Positions 17,269 to 26,785 of a stretch of 64,000 bases of DNA are shown in pieces. The translations under genes were made by a program, and so were the position numbers. A model generated the notes under the pieces. The model had not been told where the DNA came from, did not search any database, and saw nothing but the letters and a program-made list of their open reading frames with translations. Origin of the DNA: Bin80 sp965116685. GTDB lineage: Bacteria > Bacteroidota > Rhodothermia > Rhodothermales > Bin80. The stretch lies in assembly GCA_965116685.1 (NCBI GenBank), contig OZ220707.1:1178001-1242000 (forward strand), given 5' to 3'. Position 1 is the stretch's first letter; each line of letters opens with the position of its first letter.

Positions 17269-18184
17269 TACTTTTCTTTCCGAAGAAGCTGCAGAACTCC
17301 GTCTTCTGCGGCCGGGGACTGGCCCGATCTCAACTCTCCAGGACTACTGGGAGCTGGTCAAGCCGGAAATCACTTTCCAGGTCGTACTGGCTGCCCTGGC
17401 CGGATTCATTTTAGGGACAACCGGAAGCCTGAGTCCGTCCTTACTGGTACTGGCCTTGGCTGGAACCGCGTTTGCGAGTGCTGGAGGCGGCGTACTGAAT
17501 CATTATATAGAGCGGCATAATGATGCACTGATGCGCCGCACTGCCCAGCGGCCATTGCCTTCTGGACGAATCAACCCGGGGATTGCGCTTGTTTTTGGAA
17601 TTACACTGATCATTGCTGGACTCACTCTGCTTTGGTGGGTGAATCTAACGACACTGCTTTTGGCGGCATTGACCATTGTTCTGTATCTGTTTGCCTATAC
17701 CCCGCTTAAGCGCCGCACAACCTACAATACCTTGATTGGGACGATCCCCGGGGCGCTACCTGCTCTGGGAGGATATACAGCTGCCACGGGAACGGTTGGC
17801 ACTGCTGGTTGGATTCTTTTTGGGATGTTTGCACTCTGGCAAATCCCTCACTTTCTGGCTCTTGCCTGGATGTATCGTAAAGATTATGCGCGCGGAGGCC
17901 ATGCGATGCTTCCCGCTAAAAATCCAGATGCAAAGGCAACGGCTCACCGGATCCTCGCCTACAGTATCCTATTATTGGGAACCAGCCTTCTGTTACCCCT
18001 CCTGGATTATACCGGATGGATCTATCTGGCAATCATCATTCCTGCGGGGATTGGTTTTATCTGGCCCTCTATTGGCTTTTACCAAAAACAGACTGCCGTA
18101 CAGGCACGCCGGGTGCTCTTGGCCAGCATTATCTATGTACCGATCCTGGTCGCCGCCGTCACAGCCGATCACTGGCTACTGTAG
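17258..18184 (+). CDS. ctaB: Protohaem IX farnesyltransferase (haem O synthase)
   Basis: UbiA-family prenyltransferase that converts haem B to haem O, the substrate of CtaA. The 308-aa protein has about nine membrane helices. The first aspartate-rich-type motif is NHYIERHNDALMRRTAQRPL, and YTPLKRRTTYNTLIGTIPGA with FALWQIPHFLALAWMYRKDY are diagnostic. Translation starts at GTG 17258, inside the end of ctaA. No cytochrome oxidase genes are in the window. Confidence 0.94.
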   Translation: MNGNTFLSEEAAELRLLRPGTGPISTLQDYWELVKPEITFQVVLAALAGFILGTTGSLSPSLLVLALAGTAFASAGGGVLNHYIERHNDALMRRTAQRPLPSGRINPGIALVFGITLIIAGLTLLWWVNLTTLLLAALTIVLYLFAYTPLKRRTTYNTLIGTIPGALPALGGYTAATGTVGTAGWILFGMFALWQIPHFLALAWMYRKDYARGGHAMLPAKNPDAKATAHRILAYSILLLGTSLLLPLLDYTGWIYLAIIIPAGIGFIWPSIGFYQKQTAVQARRVLLASIIYVPILVAAVTADHWLL

Positions 18185-18185
18185 T

Positions 18186-18602
18186 CTAGTCAATCCGGCG
18201 CCAAACCTCTTCCAGGCGATACCCGCTTGGAAATTCACCAACATGGTACCACAGATCACCAACAATACGGGCAGAAAAACGCAGGGCTACACCAACAAGG
18301 GCTTCACTGGTATGATACTCCAAGTACTCCGTATACAGCGTATCGTCTTCCAAGGTATACCGGCCTCCTCCGGCCAGAACGTCTGTGCCGCTGTCTGACT
18401 GATACCCCCAGGAAAAATGCGTGGAATTCAGAATTTTCATTGATGGCGGAATATTGAGCGTAATGATTACCGTATCCGGATAAACCGAACGCTGGGATAC
18501 AAGACGCCAACTTCCTTCCAAATGGTTGGCGGGTGCCTGCGCCAAAACCGCCGGGCCTGCCAAAAAGGCGATGAGAAGCAGTAAAACTGATGCTTGTTTC
18601 AT
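18186..18602 (-). CDS. Lipocalin-like exported protein
   Basis: A 138-aa product. MKQASVLLLLIAFLAGPAVL is a signal peptide with a probable cut after LAQA. LEGSWRLVSQ then opens a small beta-rich domain like those of lipocalin-like DUF proteins of Bacteroidota, ending EFPSGYRLEEVWRRID. No catalytic residues can be proposed. ATG at 18602 is preferred over the longer open frame because of the signal peptide. It converges on ctaB with a 1-base gap. Confidence 0.7.
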   Translation of the reverse strand: MKQASVLLLLIAFLAGPAVLAQAPANHLEGSWRLVSQRSVYPDTVIITLNIPPSMKILNSTHFSWGYQSDSGTDVLAGGGRYTLEDDTLYTEYLEYHTSEALVGVALRFSARIVGDLWYHVGEFPSGYRLEEVWRRID

Positions 18603-18670
18603 AATCGTATGGATCTTATGATTCACTATCAAGGTAACGTTCTCTCCTGTAATTATCAAACGTTTTGAGA

Positions 18671-19774
18671 GTGAGTAATATACAATCTCCTGTGGATCTA
18701 CGGGCCCTATCTCTGTTTGAACTTGAGAAATGGATTGCCGGGCTCGGGGAGCCGAGCTGGCGGGCACACCAAGTCCTGCGATGGATGTACTCTGCAAAAG
18801 AAGCAGACTCATTCGCATCGATGACCAATCTCCCGGCATCACTTCGGGAAATTCTGGCAGAAAAAGCATGTATGGAGCGATTACAGATCCAGACACTCCT
18901 CACGGCAAAAGATCGGACGATAAAAGCTCTTATGCAGTTACCTTCCGGGAGGAAGATCGAAACCGTCTTAATCCCAAGCCTGGATTCCCGTGGGAATGCG
19001 CACCGGCTGACTGTATGCGTTTCGAGTCAGGTGGGCTGTGCAATGGGGTGTACATTTTGTGCGACGGGCAGAATGGGGTTTCAGGAGAACCTGACTTGCG
19101 GTCAGATCGTGGACCAGGTGAGTTATATGCGTGAAATGGCCCATGAGCGTTTTGACCGGGATATATCGAATGTGGTCTTCATGGGAATGGGCGAGCCACT
19201 TCTGAATTACGATGCACTTCTGGCCAGCCTGGAGATTCTGACCCACCCGGATGCGATCGGGCTTTCGCCCAAGCGGATTACGGTTTCTACCGTCGGTCTT
19301 GCGCGCCGCATCCGTGATCTGGCCAATGATGCTCCCAAGATCGGCTTGGCCGTTTCCTTGCATGCCCCCGATGAATTGAAGCGGTCAAGCATCATGCCCA
19401 TCAACCGCAGCGAAGCCACGGATCTTGTCGCATTGGAATCTGCCATGAAATACCATACGACTACGACGGGGCGTCGGCTTACGTTTGAGTACTGTCTGTT
19501 TCGGGGATTTAATGACTCAGCCAGCGATGCTCGTGCCTTGGCTCGGCTCTGTCACAGAGTCCATGCAAAAGTAAATATAATCATGTACAACAGCGTGCCT
19601 GGAATTGATTTTGAGCGCACGAGCGAGGCACGTCTGAATGAGTTTATGGCGCACTTATCGGCACGGGGCGTCACGGTCACCGTGCGACGAAGCCGGGGAG
19701 CAGACATCGCTGCTGCCTGCGGGCAGCTCGCCAATCAGGAAAAGACTGAATCGGCCAAACCGCCGGCCATCTAG
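18671..19774 (+). CDS. rlmN: 23S rRNA (A2503-C2)/tRNA (A37) methyltransferase
   Basis: Radical-SAM enzyme that methylates A2503 of 23S rRNA and A37 of some tRNAs. GCAMGCTFCATGRMGF carries the CX3CX2C iron-sulphur motif. GEPLLNYD and ISVSLHA-type blocks follow (here GLAVSLHAPDEL), and MPINR is conserved. The reactive C-terminal cysteine lies in IAAACGQL. The product is about 367 aa. No ATG fits the N-terminus; GTG at 18671 or TTG at 18665 are the likely starts. Confidence 0.94.
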   Translation: MSNIQSPVDLRALSLFELEKWIAGLGEPSWRAHQVLRWMYSAKEADSFASMTNLPASLREILAEKACMERLQIQTLLTAKDRTIKALMQLPSGRKIETVLIPSLDSRGNAHRLTVCVSSQVGCAMGCTFCATGRMGFQENLTCGQIVDQVSYMREMAHERFDRDISNVVFMGMGEPLLNYDALLASLEILTHPDAIGLSPKRITVSTVGLARRIRDLANDAPKIGLAVSLHAPDELKRSSIMPINRSEATDLVALESAMKYHTTTTGRRLTFEYCLFRGFNDSASDARALARLCHRVHAKVNIIMYNSVPGIDFERTSEARLNEFMAHLSARGVTVTVRRSRGADIAAACGQLANQEKTESAKPPAI

Positions 19775-19786
19775 GTGAATCAATAA

Positions 19787-19823
19787 GTATTGTTGGGGTT
19801 TATGCTCCAACCTTCTTTGAGCG
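19787..19823 (+). repeat. Orphan degenerate CRISPR repeat upstream of the cas operon
   Basis: A single 37-nt sequence (core TTGGGGTTTATGCTCCAA) matches the array repeat at 32 of 37 positions, in the same orientation. It lies 13 bp after rlmN and about 560 bp before csb1. Two of its five changes (C7 to T, G24 to A) are the two partners of the outer pair of the repeat's central hairpin, so pairing is kept. This suggests selection on an RNA structure. No second repeat is visible nearby. Confidence 0.8.
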
Positions 19824-20238
19824 TTTGGGGCACATACGCTACAACGAGTGTTCTACGATGGAACAATGGGTTTTCGAATGACTCAAGGATGAATTTGGTG
19901 GGTGCAATGTACATGTGCGGGGGCACATGAAGATGTGACCGGTAACCTGATGTTCGGGATGCTTTTACTCACTCTGGCTCGACTGATGCGTATGCTGCCC
20001 TGAATCTGATTCCCCCAGATCTGGACAGCAGGTTTTTGGCTTTTTGTTGGACAACAGTACATGGGCTATGAATAAAATCCACTGCGTAAAGACGCCATTG
20101 AAGACAGATCAAATATACTTGAGGAAAACGACCGCAAACCTAGGATAGTCAGCCACGAAATCCAAGATCATCACCCCAAATCATGCGAGTCGAACCACTT
20201 GACTCCAATTCCTGAAAATAGTTTTGCAAAAGGCTCTT
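19824..20238. other. Intergenic region before cas operon, no gene
   Basis: I see no credible coding region. It holds a perfect 7-bp hairpin (CATGTGC, loop GGGG, GCACATG, 19912-19929). The spacer-like sequence after the orphan repeat includes 19829-19845, whose complement resembles the cas promoter at 20312-20329 with a one-base gap. Confidence 0.5.
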
Positions 20239-20330
20239 TATTGAAATTTTTCTGCATACTAGTCGCGGACGCGGGTATAGTTGGTATCTATTGAAACTTT
20301 TTCATATATTAGTTGTAGGCGTGCGTACCG
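20239..20330 (+). promoter_or_regulatory. cas operon promoter with 50-bp-spaced direct repeats
   Basis: Two imperfect copies of a block of about 40 bp start at 20239 (TATTGAAATTTTTCTGCATA) and 20289 (TATTGAAACTTTTTCATATA), exactly 50 bp apart. A plausible sigma-70 promoter is TTGGTA (20281-20286), 18 bases, TATATT (20305-20310). The block after the -10 (20308-20327) is the stretch matched by spacer 44. The repeated block may bind a protein regulator, be a Cascade target, or both. The promoter call is by eye only. Confidence 0.5.
20308..20327 (+). promoter_or_regulatory. Putative Cascade target (protospacer of spacer 44) in the cas promoter
   Basis: ATTAGTTGTAGGCGTGCGTA here aligns with the first 20 bases of spacer 44 (32086-32105), with mismatches only at positions 12 and 18. 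Matching stops after position 20. The three bases 5' of it are TAT. Confidence 0.7.
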
Positions 20331-20387
20331 GGCAGTAACGTCTACTCGCATATTGACGCATATTTCGATTTAATAAAGTTAAACAAC

Positions 20388-21587
20388 ATGGCTGATCTTA
20401 TCAAGTTCGAAAAAATACTTCACGGTTGTAAAGATGACGCATTCGATGTGGGGATCCGCATTGACATTGAGCTAATCCCCCTTGGGGGATTGGGTACCCC
20501 TGTAAAGCCAGCGGTGTATCCAGGGGGAGAGTACCAACATGATCGCCGATGGGCCTCATCCGAGGATAAAGAAGCTCAAGATGTTATTGTAATTGATAAT
20601 GTACCATCTCAAGCAAACCGCCTAGAGGAAGCACTTCGCTGTCACCGAGAATTAATAGGGCTGCCAGAGTTCATTCTTGATCTTTCTGAGATCGAAAGTT
20701 TGCCCACACACTTACCAAGGAATCTATCTAGCTTTCAATTTCCACATCGTAATGCAGATGCCTATCTCAGAGATGCGATGTTGGATGAAAAGCCCTTTAT
20801 CAGTTCAAAGTTGGGGAAGCAGATTTTTGACGCTACGGCCCAGAACTGTGGCCCTCTGATGTCATGGTTTCCACAAGCACTTTTGTACGGATTTTGGCAG
20901 TCACATTTGGGGAAAAAAAAGTCTAATAGCAAGCATGCGCGTGCATGGGTTTCGGAAATCATCGGCTGGCAACCGGCGACAGACAAAACACGAGTATTCG
21001 GCCTGAAAGGTGATCCCCTTAACTTGAACACTGATGATGTTATCACCTCTAACCCTGATGACCGAACACAATGGGAAATTGGAAAAAGTAAGGAAATTGT
21101 GGGAGGCAAGCCTGACAAGTTATCTGAAATGGGGCATGGTCAGGTTCCGTTCACCGGTGACGATGCAAGTCTGGCCGCCATTTCGTTTACGCGAATCTCT
21201 CAGCGAGCTACCGTGTCATTTGCACAGTTACGTAGAGTCCGTATTGATGATCAATTCCGATCCGAGAAGAATGCAGCCTGTCGCGCCCTATTGGTAGCAC
21301 TCGGTTTGCACGCACACCAACTTGCCTTTGGTCATGGATTCTCGTTGCGCTCGGGGGCTGACCTACGACCCCAGCATACGAGGGTAACTTGGTTAGGAAG
21401 CCCCGATGACTCTGAAATTAGCTTAGGAAGTGTTAAATGTACACTTGATTTACTTCAAGATGCGAGAAAGCATGCCGAAGAGGTTGGTATAACTCTTGAC
21501 GGTTGGAGTGAGCAGCCGAAAGTGCTTAAACCGAAAAAAAATCTTGAAAGCGCGATTCTCGCAACGTGGCCGCAAATCACCGACTAA
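20388..21587 (+). CDS. csb1: Type I-G Cas7 (Csb1, GSU0053 family)
   Basis: Backbone subunit of the type I-G (formerly I-U) Cascade, expected to coat the crRNA. The 399-aa product is assigned from its position as first gene before a Csb2-type protein and from overall resemblance to the GSU0053 family, including SWFPQALLYGFWQSHLGKKKSNSKHARAW-type central sequence (about residues 164-192) and conserved serine/threonine-rich stretches (SLAAISFTRISQRATVSFAQLRR). The stop overlaps the start of csb2 (TAATG). Its promoter region carries the direct repeats and the spacer-44 match. Confidence 0.85.
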   Translation: MADLIKFEKILHGCKDDAFDVGIRIDIELIPLGGLGTPVKPAVYPGGEYQHDRRWASSEDKEAQDVIVIDNVPSQANRLEEALRCHRELIGLPEFILDLSEIESLPTHLPRNLSSFQFPHRNADAYLRDAMLDEKPFISSKLGKQIFDATAQNCGPLMSWFPQALLYGFWQSHLGKKKSNSKHARAWVSEIIGWQPATDKTRVFGLKGDPLNLNTDDVITSNPDDRTQWEIGKSKEIVGGKPDKLSEMGHGQVPFTGDDASLAAISFTRISQRATVSFAQLRRVRIDDQFRSEKNAACRALLVALGLHAHQLAFGHGFSLRSGADLRPQHTRVTWLGSPDDSEISLGSVKCTLDLLQDARKHAEEVGITLDGWSEQPKVLKPKKNLESAILATWPQITD

Positions 21588-23050
21588 TGTTGGCAATATC
21601 AGTGGAATTGTTGCATTCAACCTTTCGCGGTGACCCGAACGGCACGGCTAACACAGGTCAACTATCTCGGGGCGAGTGGCCTCCATCACCACTGCGTCTT
21701 TTCTCTGCTCTGGTCGCTGCAGATGGCTCACGGGAGAATTGTTGGGCAACGGATGGTTCGGAATTGTACTGGCTTGAAGGGTTGCCACCACCGGTTATCT
21801 ATGCCGATTCAAGGCCATTCCACCAAATTATAGAGCCAAGATATGTCGTCGAGCACAAGCACAAACCCCGTCCTGAGATAAAAACAAAAGGAAAAGAGAA
21901 ATCAATAGAAATTAAGCGCCAACAAGAATATATCAATCGTGGTAGTGTGCTTGTTCGGCCAGGTGTACGGGTTTCTCCGTGCGATTCTTGTATTGTTTAC
22001 TTGTGGGATGTTGAGCCGCCAAGTCGACCAATTTTCAATGCACTTCAACGACGTGCTTCAAGAGTGGGATACCTTGGTGCATCTGATTCGCCGGTCAAAG
22101 TACGAGTCTCAACTGAGAAACCAGTGATCCGTGACATAACTGCTGCTTTCGTTCCCGACAAATCGGGAGATATTGTGATTAATGTTGCACAACCTGGTGA
22201 TCTGGAAATCTTGGACCGATTGTATGATATTTGGTGCAAAAATGGTGCTTCGGTGAGCCGATCACAGTTTCCCGGGCTTGGTTCCAGATTTCGATACCGC
22301 TCACCTATGTTGCCCAAAACTATTGATCAAGGAAGGGTGATTGCATGGATGCGCCTTGGTTCAGCTGTTTCTGGTCGCAGAATTTCCACAATCACACATC
22401 TTTTCAAGCAATCTGTCCTTAGCCAGTACCAGGAACTCTATAATGAACCACCCCGAGTTCTACATGGCCATGGATTTCGCGACAAGGGTTATGAAATTGC
22501 GCGGTACTTGGCTCTTCCAGATGTAGGTTATCCAAGGTCAAAAGGTCGAATTCATGGTATAGCGTTGTGGATGCCCCCAAAAAGCTGTCCAATAGAATGT
22601 GAGCGTTCTCGTAATGCAGTATTTGCTGTAAGGCGACTTACTGGAACAACGATTGATGTGTCAGTTAAGCCTCACCCTGAGCCTTACACTCCTAGTGATC
22701 GTCCGCTTGCTGCAAACCCATGGAGGTGGATTGAGAAGAAATCGGAGCAGTGGGTAACAGCCTTCCCAGCAATCCATGAGCGACGCCGAATTACTGACTT
22801 GAATGAAGTAGCTCATTGGTGCCGTCATGCAGGATTGCCAAAACCAATTGACATTCGATCTTCTCGTACCCCATTGATTCCCGGCGCGGTCGACTTAGCC
22901 CCTGTTGAAGTGAACCGACCCAATAGACCTGCATTACCATATTCTCATATTTGGATACGGTTTGCACAGCCGATTCGTGGCCCAGTTGTGATCGGATCCG
23001 GCCGGCAACGTGGATTCGGTCTTTGCGTCCCATATCAAAGTAAAGATTGA
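21587..23050 (+). CDS. csb2: Type I-G Csb2 (fused Cas5/Cas6-like, GSU0054 family)
   Basis: A 487-aa RAMP protein. The N-terminus has the Cas5-like pattern with GEWPPSPLRLFSALVAADGS. The C-terminus, IRGPVVIGSGRQRGFGLCVPY, is the glycine-rich RAMP loop of the Cas6-like half. Csb2 is thought to process pre-crRNA and cap the complex in this subtype. ATG at 21587 overlaps the csb1 stop and is preferred to GTG at 21566. cas3 follows after 10 bp. Confidence 0.88.
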   Translation: MLAISVELLHSTFRGDPNGTANTGQLSRGEWPPSPLRLFSALVAADGSRENCWATDGSELYWLEGLPPPVIYADSRPFHQIIEPRYVVEHKHKPRPEIKTKGKEKSIEIKRQQEYINRGSVLVRPGVRVSPCDSCIVYLWDVEPPSRPIFNALQRRASRVGYLGASDSPVKVRVSTEKPVIRDITAAFVPDKSGDIVINVAQPGDLEILDRLYDIWCKNGASVSRSQFPGLGSRFRYRSPMLPKTIDQGRVIAWMRLGSAVSGRRISTITHLFKQSVLSQYQELYNEPPRVLHGHGFRDKGYEIARYLALPDVGYPRSKGRIHGIALWMPPKSCPIECERSRNAVFAVRRLTGTTIDVSVKPHPEPYTPSDRPLAANPWRWIEKKSEQWVTAFPAIHERRRITDLNEVAHWCRHAGLPKPIDIRSSRTPLIPGAVDLAPVEVNRPNRPALPYSHIWIRFAQPIRGPVVIGSGRQRGFGLCVPYQSKD

Positions 23051-23060
23051 AGGCTGTTTC

Positions 23061-25877
23061 ATGAATCTTCAAGGCACAAGCTCTACGGGTACAACTATGC
23101 CCACTTTCGATGAGTTCTATAGAGCGATCAACCAGCGAGAGCCGTTCCCATGGCAGTCCCGCCTGGCCAACCAAGTTGCTTCAACGGGCAAGTGGTGTTC
23201 CGAAATTGGTATACCCACGGGGCTTGGTAAGACCGTATGTCTTGACATCGCAGTTTGGTGGTTAGCGACACAATCTGACTGTACTCAGACTCAGAGAATT
23301 GCGCCAACGCGTATCTGGTGGGTGGTTAACCGGAGGTTACTTGTAGATTCGACATTCAAGCATGCTTGTAAAATAAGCAAAACACTTAGTGATCCTGATT
23401 CGGAAAAACTTCCGGTGCAAGATAAAGAGATCATTAAGATCGTAGCGGAACGTCTCAAATCCATTGCCGGTGGTAGTCAAGCTAAACCGCTTGAGGTAAT
23501 TCGGCTTCGCGGAGGAATTGCATCTCGGCGGCCTCGCTGTCCCTCTCAACCAGCCATTCTTCTGACTACGCTTCCTATGTATGGCTCTCGACTTTTATTT
23601 CGGGGCTATGGATCCAGCCGAAACATGAGATCAGTTGATGCCGCAATGGCAGGAACTGACAGCTTGGTCTTGTTGGACGAGGCTCATTTGACGCCTCATT
23701 TGATAACACTATGCTCAGCGATTTCTGAATGTACGTCCACTACAGATCCAATCCTGAACGAATCTCGTTCACGACCAACACTGGTTCAACTAACAGCTAC
23801 CGGTGACCAAGCTGGTCAAGACAGATTCACACTTGATGATGACGACGATAAGAACTCAATTGTTAGAGAACGTTTGGATGCTGTGAAACTGCTTGAACTA
23901 AGGGAGAAAAAAAAGAACGATATAAAAGCAAAAGCTTTAGCACAGGCTGCATATGACCTGTTGCAAAATGCATCAACTCCAACAACCTGTATCATTTTTG
24001 TAAACACCCCTAAGATTGCACGGGAGACATTCTTGTACGTTAGGGATAAGAAGTTGATGAAAAATGCCAAGGTTCTTCTGCTAACTGGGCGAATGCGAGA
24101 GTTCGAAGCAGAGCAAACACGGCAAGACATTCTTGAAGGAATGTCTGCATCACATGATGAGAGAGGCAAACGGGAGTATCACCTTATTGTAGTCGCAACA
24201 CAGACCTTGGAAGTTGGAGCAGATATTGATGCAGAATACCTAGTTACGGAGCAATGTGGAGTTCGGTCGCTAACGCAGCGATTGGGTCGGCTAAATCGCT
24301 GCGGAAGATTCAAAGATGCGCGGGCCGTATATGTGCATATGCCGGCAGCAGATAGAAAAAATGGCTGGCCAGTCTATGGTCATGAACCAAATCATTTACT
24401 TGAGATACTGCAAAATCGTCTTGAGAATTCCTCAGAGAAAGTGAATTTGTCCACCAGATGTGTAGCCAAAATCTTGGGGGCCCCAAGTGACGATCATGGA
24501 AGGGCACCAGAATTATTACCAGGAATTCTCTGGGAATGGATAAAGACTTCTTCCCCACATAAAGACGAAGCTCCTGTCGAACCATATTTTAGCGGTATCA
24601 GTGGCATCCAAATGTTCGTAACTGTAATTTGGCGTGCACACATACCAGAGAATCGTGACCGTTTATGGCCACATGCCGCGGAGCATGAAGCAATTGATGT
24701 TCCCATTTCTGAGTTTCGCAAAGCATGGAAAGAGGCACGGGATCAGAAAGAAATATTCCGATTGGGCTCTGACGGTATAACCGTTGAGAAGACATCAGTT
24801 GACTCTGTTCGGCCGGGAGATCAAGTAGTGCTGCATTCAGATTATGGTCTCATGGACAAATTCGGCTGGAATCCTGATGCGCGTGACCCAGTTCGGGATA
24901 TGTCTTTGAAGGGACATGGATTGCCACTTGATGTTGAGGCTATTAAGCGCATTTGTGGCATTTCGGTCAGCAAAGAATACTTGAATACGGCACTGGGAAA
25001 ATCCGATGATCATGTGGATATTGAACCTCAAGAACAAGCTCAAGCAGTCGAAAAGATTCTTGACGCCATTAGTCAGGGGGCTCCGCATGGTTGTTGGGGA
25101 CCTGAAGAATGGGACGAATTTGTTAGCTCACTGCGGGGGCAAAAAGCTATAATATCCTACAAGGGGGTACCTCGACTATGTGTAAAGAAGGCAAAGAAGA
25201 AGCCGGAATCTGAAATCCTAAGTGATGATCTTGATGAAAGGTCTCTTGCAGACCTTGCAGTTAGGTTAGAGCAACACTGTGAAGCCGTGGCTCTTTTTGC
25301 TAGATCAGTTTGTGATCAAATAGGGCTACCAACAGACTTGAGTGACATTGTAGAGCGTGCTGGTAGACTGCACGATATTGGTAAAGCAGATCAGCGGTTT
25401 CAGCGATGGCTTGATCCTGACTGGAACCATGGTTGTGTACTCTTGGCCAAGTCAAACACACCTCGCCACCAATGGGGGGTAAGGAGAATTTCGGCTGGAT
25501 GGCCACAAGGCGGCCGTCATGAAGCCTTGTCGGCTCGTCTGGTTCACGCTTGGCTAGACAAAAATCCCAATTGGTGTGATTCGATAAAAAGAGATCTTCT
25601 GATGCATTTGGTGATCAGCCACCATGGGAAGGGTCGACCGCTTCTTGAGCCGATAACCGACGATACTTCACCACTCCCGGTGGAAGGGTTAATCTCGGAT
25701 GAACGTGTGAGTGCTCCAGCCGACCTTAGAAACGTAGATTGGGAGCAACCGACTCGTTTCCGGAATCTAAATGACTATTTCGGACCATGGGGCCTGGCGT
25801 TACTTGAGGCCATTCTGCGGCTATCAGATCACGCAGTGTCTCAAGTAGAGAATATACCTCCGAACGAAAATCTATGA
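23061..25877 (+). CDS. cas3: Type I-G Cas3 helicase-nuclease (HD domain at C-terminus)
   Basis: Target-degrading helicase-nuclease of about 938 aa. The helicase half has motif I IPTGLGKT (about residues 52-59), a DEAH-type Walker B (LLDEAHLTPHL), TATG, and motif VI QRLGRLNRCGR. The HD nuclease is C-terminal, with RLHDIGKADQRFQRW and then LVISHHGKGRP, the domain order typical of this subtype and opposite to most Cas3 proteins. ATG at 23061 lies 10 bp after csb2; 23097 is an alternative. The stop overlaps csb3 (ATGA). Confidence 0.93.
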   Translation: MNLQGTSSTGTTMPTFDEFYRAINQREPFPWQSRLANQVASTGKWCSEIGIPTGLGKTVCLDIAVWWLATQSDCTQTQRIAPTRIWWVVNRRLLVDSTFKHACKISKTLSDPDSEKLPVQDKEIIKIVAERLKSIAGGSQAKPLEVIRLRGGIASRRPRCPSQPAILLTTLPMYGSRLLFRGYGSSRNMRSVDAAMAGTDSLVLLDEAHLTPHLITLCSAISECTSTTDPILNESRSRPTLVQLTATGDQAGQDRFTLDDDDDKNSIVRERLDAVKLLELREKKKNDIKAKALAQAAYDLLQNASTPTTCIIFVNTPKIARETFLYVRDKKLMKNAKVLLLTGRMREFEAEQTRQDILEGMSASHDERGKREYHLIVVATQTLEVGADIDAEYLVTEQCGVRSLTQRLGRLNRCGRFKDARAVYVHMPAADRKNGWPVYGHEPNHLLEILQNRLENSSEKVNLSTRCVAKILGAPSDDHGRAPELLPGILWEWIKTSSPHKDEAPVEPYFSGISGIQMFVTVIWRAHIPENRDRLWPHAAEHEAIDVPISEFRKAWKEARDQKEIFRLGSDGITVEKTSVDSVRPGDQVVLHSDYGLMDKFGWNPDARDPVRDMSLKGHGLPLDVEAIKRICGISVSKEYLNTALGKSDDHVDIEPQEQAQAVEKILDAISQGAPHGCWGPEEWDEFVSSLRGQKAIISYKGVPRLCVKKAKKKPESEILSDDLDERSLADLAVRLEQHCEAVALFARSVCDQIGLPTDLSDIVERAGRLHDIGKADQRFQRWLDPDWNHGCVLLAKSNTPRHQWGVRRISAGWPQGGRHEALSARLVHAWLDKNPNWCDSIKRDLLMHLVISHHGKGRPLLEPITDDTSPLPVEGLISDERVSAPADLRNVDWEQPTRFRNLNDYFGPWGLALLEAILRLSDHAVSQVENIPPNENL

Positions 25878-26785
25878 TAATCTCTCAAAAAATTACGTGC
25901 CCAGGATTGCCTGCTGAGTGGATTAATGCCTGGCTCGCAGCAGTTGGGGCCACCGTACTGGATCATAGGATTCGCCTGCAGTGGTCAGATGAAGGAACGG
26001 CGGTAGCAGTGCTATCAGCGGACGAAATTGATCCAGCTGATGCTCTTGTTGAGTCATGGCCACGCAAAGAGATGCTGGACAACCTACCCATAGCTAAGAA
26101 TTGGAAGAAAGGCACTCAGCAAATGAAGCGAAATGTTTCGGTAAAAGTATTCAGGCAGAGAGTTCAGATGGCTCGTACACACCCTCAATCGTGGACATTA
26201 TCGTCAACAATGACCGATCTATGTGTCGATAAGAATGGCGACGTTGAGCATGCTCCATTTGATCCACCCGTGCCAAAAGGAATAACGCTGCACGGTAGGT
26301 TAACCTCTCTTCAAGAAGAATTAGGCATTTCAGAAACCCGAATACGAGAATCACTGCTGGGCTATGCTACTCGAATTAAGAAAAATGGCTTGGGATTTGA
26401 TCAAACTAGACTTGGGTCATTGTCCGATGACACTGATAAATGGACCGATCCGGTCGTAGAAACACTTGCCTTCTTTGGCCTTTCCATGTTTCCCGTCCAA
26501 GGAAATGGAGTTGACCAAAGGCTAGATCGAAGAACCTCTAACACCGGGAAAAAACAACGAGGGTGGAGGATGATTTCGCCAGATAAAAAAGTTCGTCAAT
26601 TTCATTGGCCAGTTTGGAATCATCCCCTAAACTCTGATGGCATAGACGCACTCATGGATATTTGGAATCCAGAAGACGACTTATCATGGGACCTACTGGG
26701 AATTCATGAGGGCTGGCGAAGTGTTCAGTTTGAGAGACGGGGGGATAATGATACTACAAGGGCACTTGGTAGTGAAAAATTGTGA
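25874..26785 (+). CDS. csb3: Type I-G large-subunit-like protein (Csb3/Cas8u candidate)
   Basis: A 303-aa protein in the position where type I-G loci carry csb3 or csx17, the Cas8-like subunit expected to take part in PAM recognition. I can see no decisive motif. It is basic in the middle and ends with a region rich in tryptophan and aspartate (WNPEDDLSWDLLGIHEGW). Identity is by genomic position and length. It overlaps cas3 and cas4 by 4 bp each, so the operon is tightly coupled. Confidence 0.65.
   Translation: MIISQKITCPGLPAEWINAWLAAVGATVLDHRIRLQWSDEGTAVAVLSADEIDPADALVESWPRKEMLDNLPIAKNWKKGTQQMKRNVSVKVFRQRVQMARTHPQSWTLSSTMTDLCVDKNGDVEHAPFDPPVPKGITLHGRLTSLQEELGISETRIRESLLGYATRIKKNGLGFDQTRLGSLSDDTDKWTDPVVETLAFFGLSMFPVQGNGVDQRLDRRTSNTGKKQRGWRMISPDKKVRQFHWPVWNHPLNSDGIDALMDIWNPEDDLSWDLLGIHEGWRSVQFERRGDNDTTRALGSEKL

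Noticed and set aside
19824..19830. The first seven bases after the orphan repeat (TTTGGGG) match the minus strand at 20174-20180
   Set aside because: The match stops after seven bases and the site is well upstream of the likely promoter.
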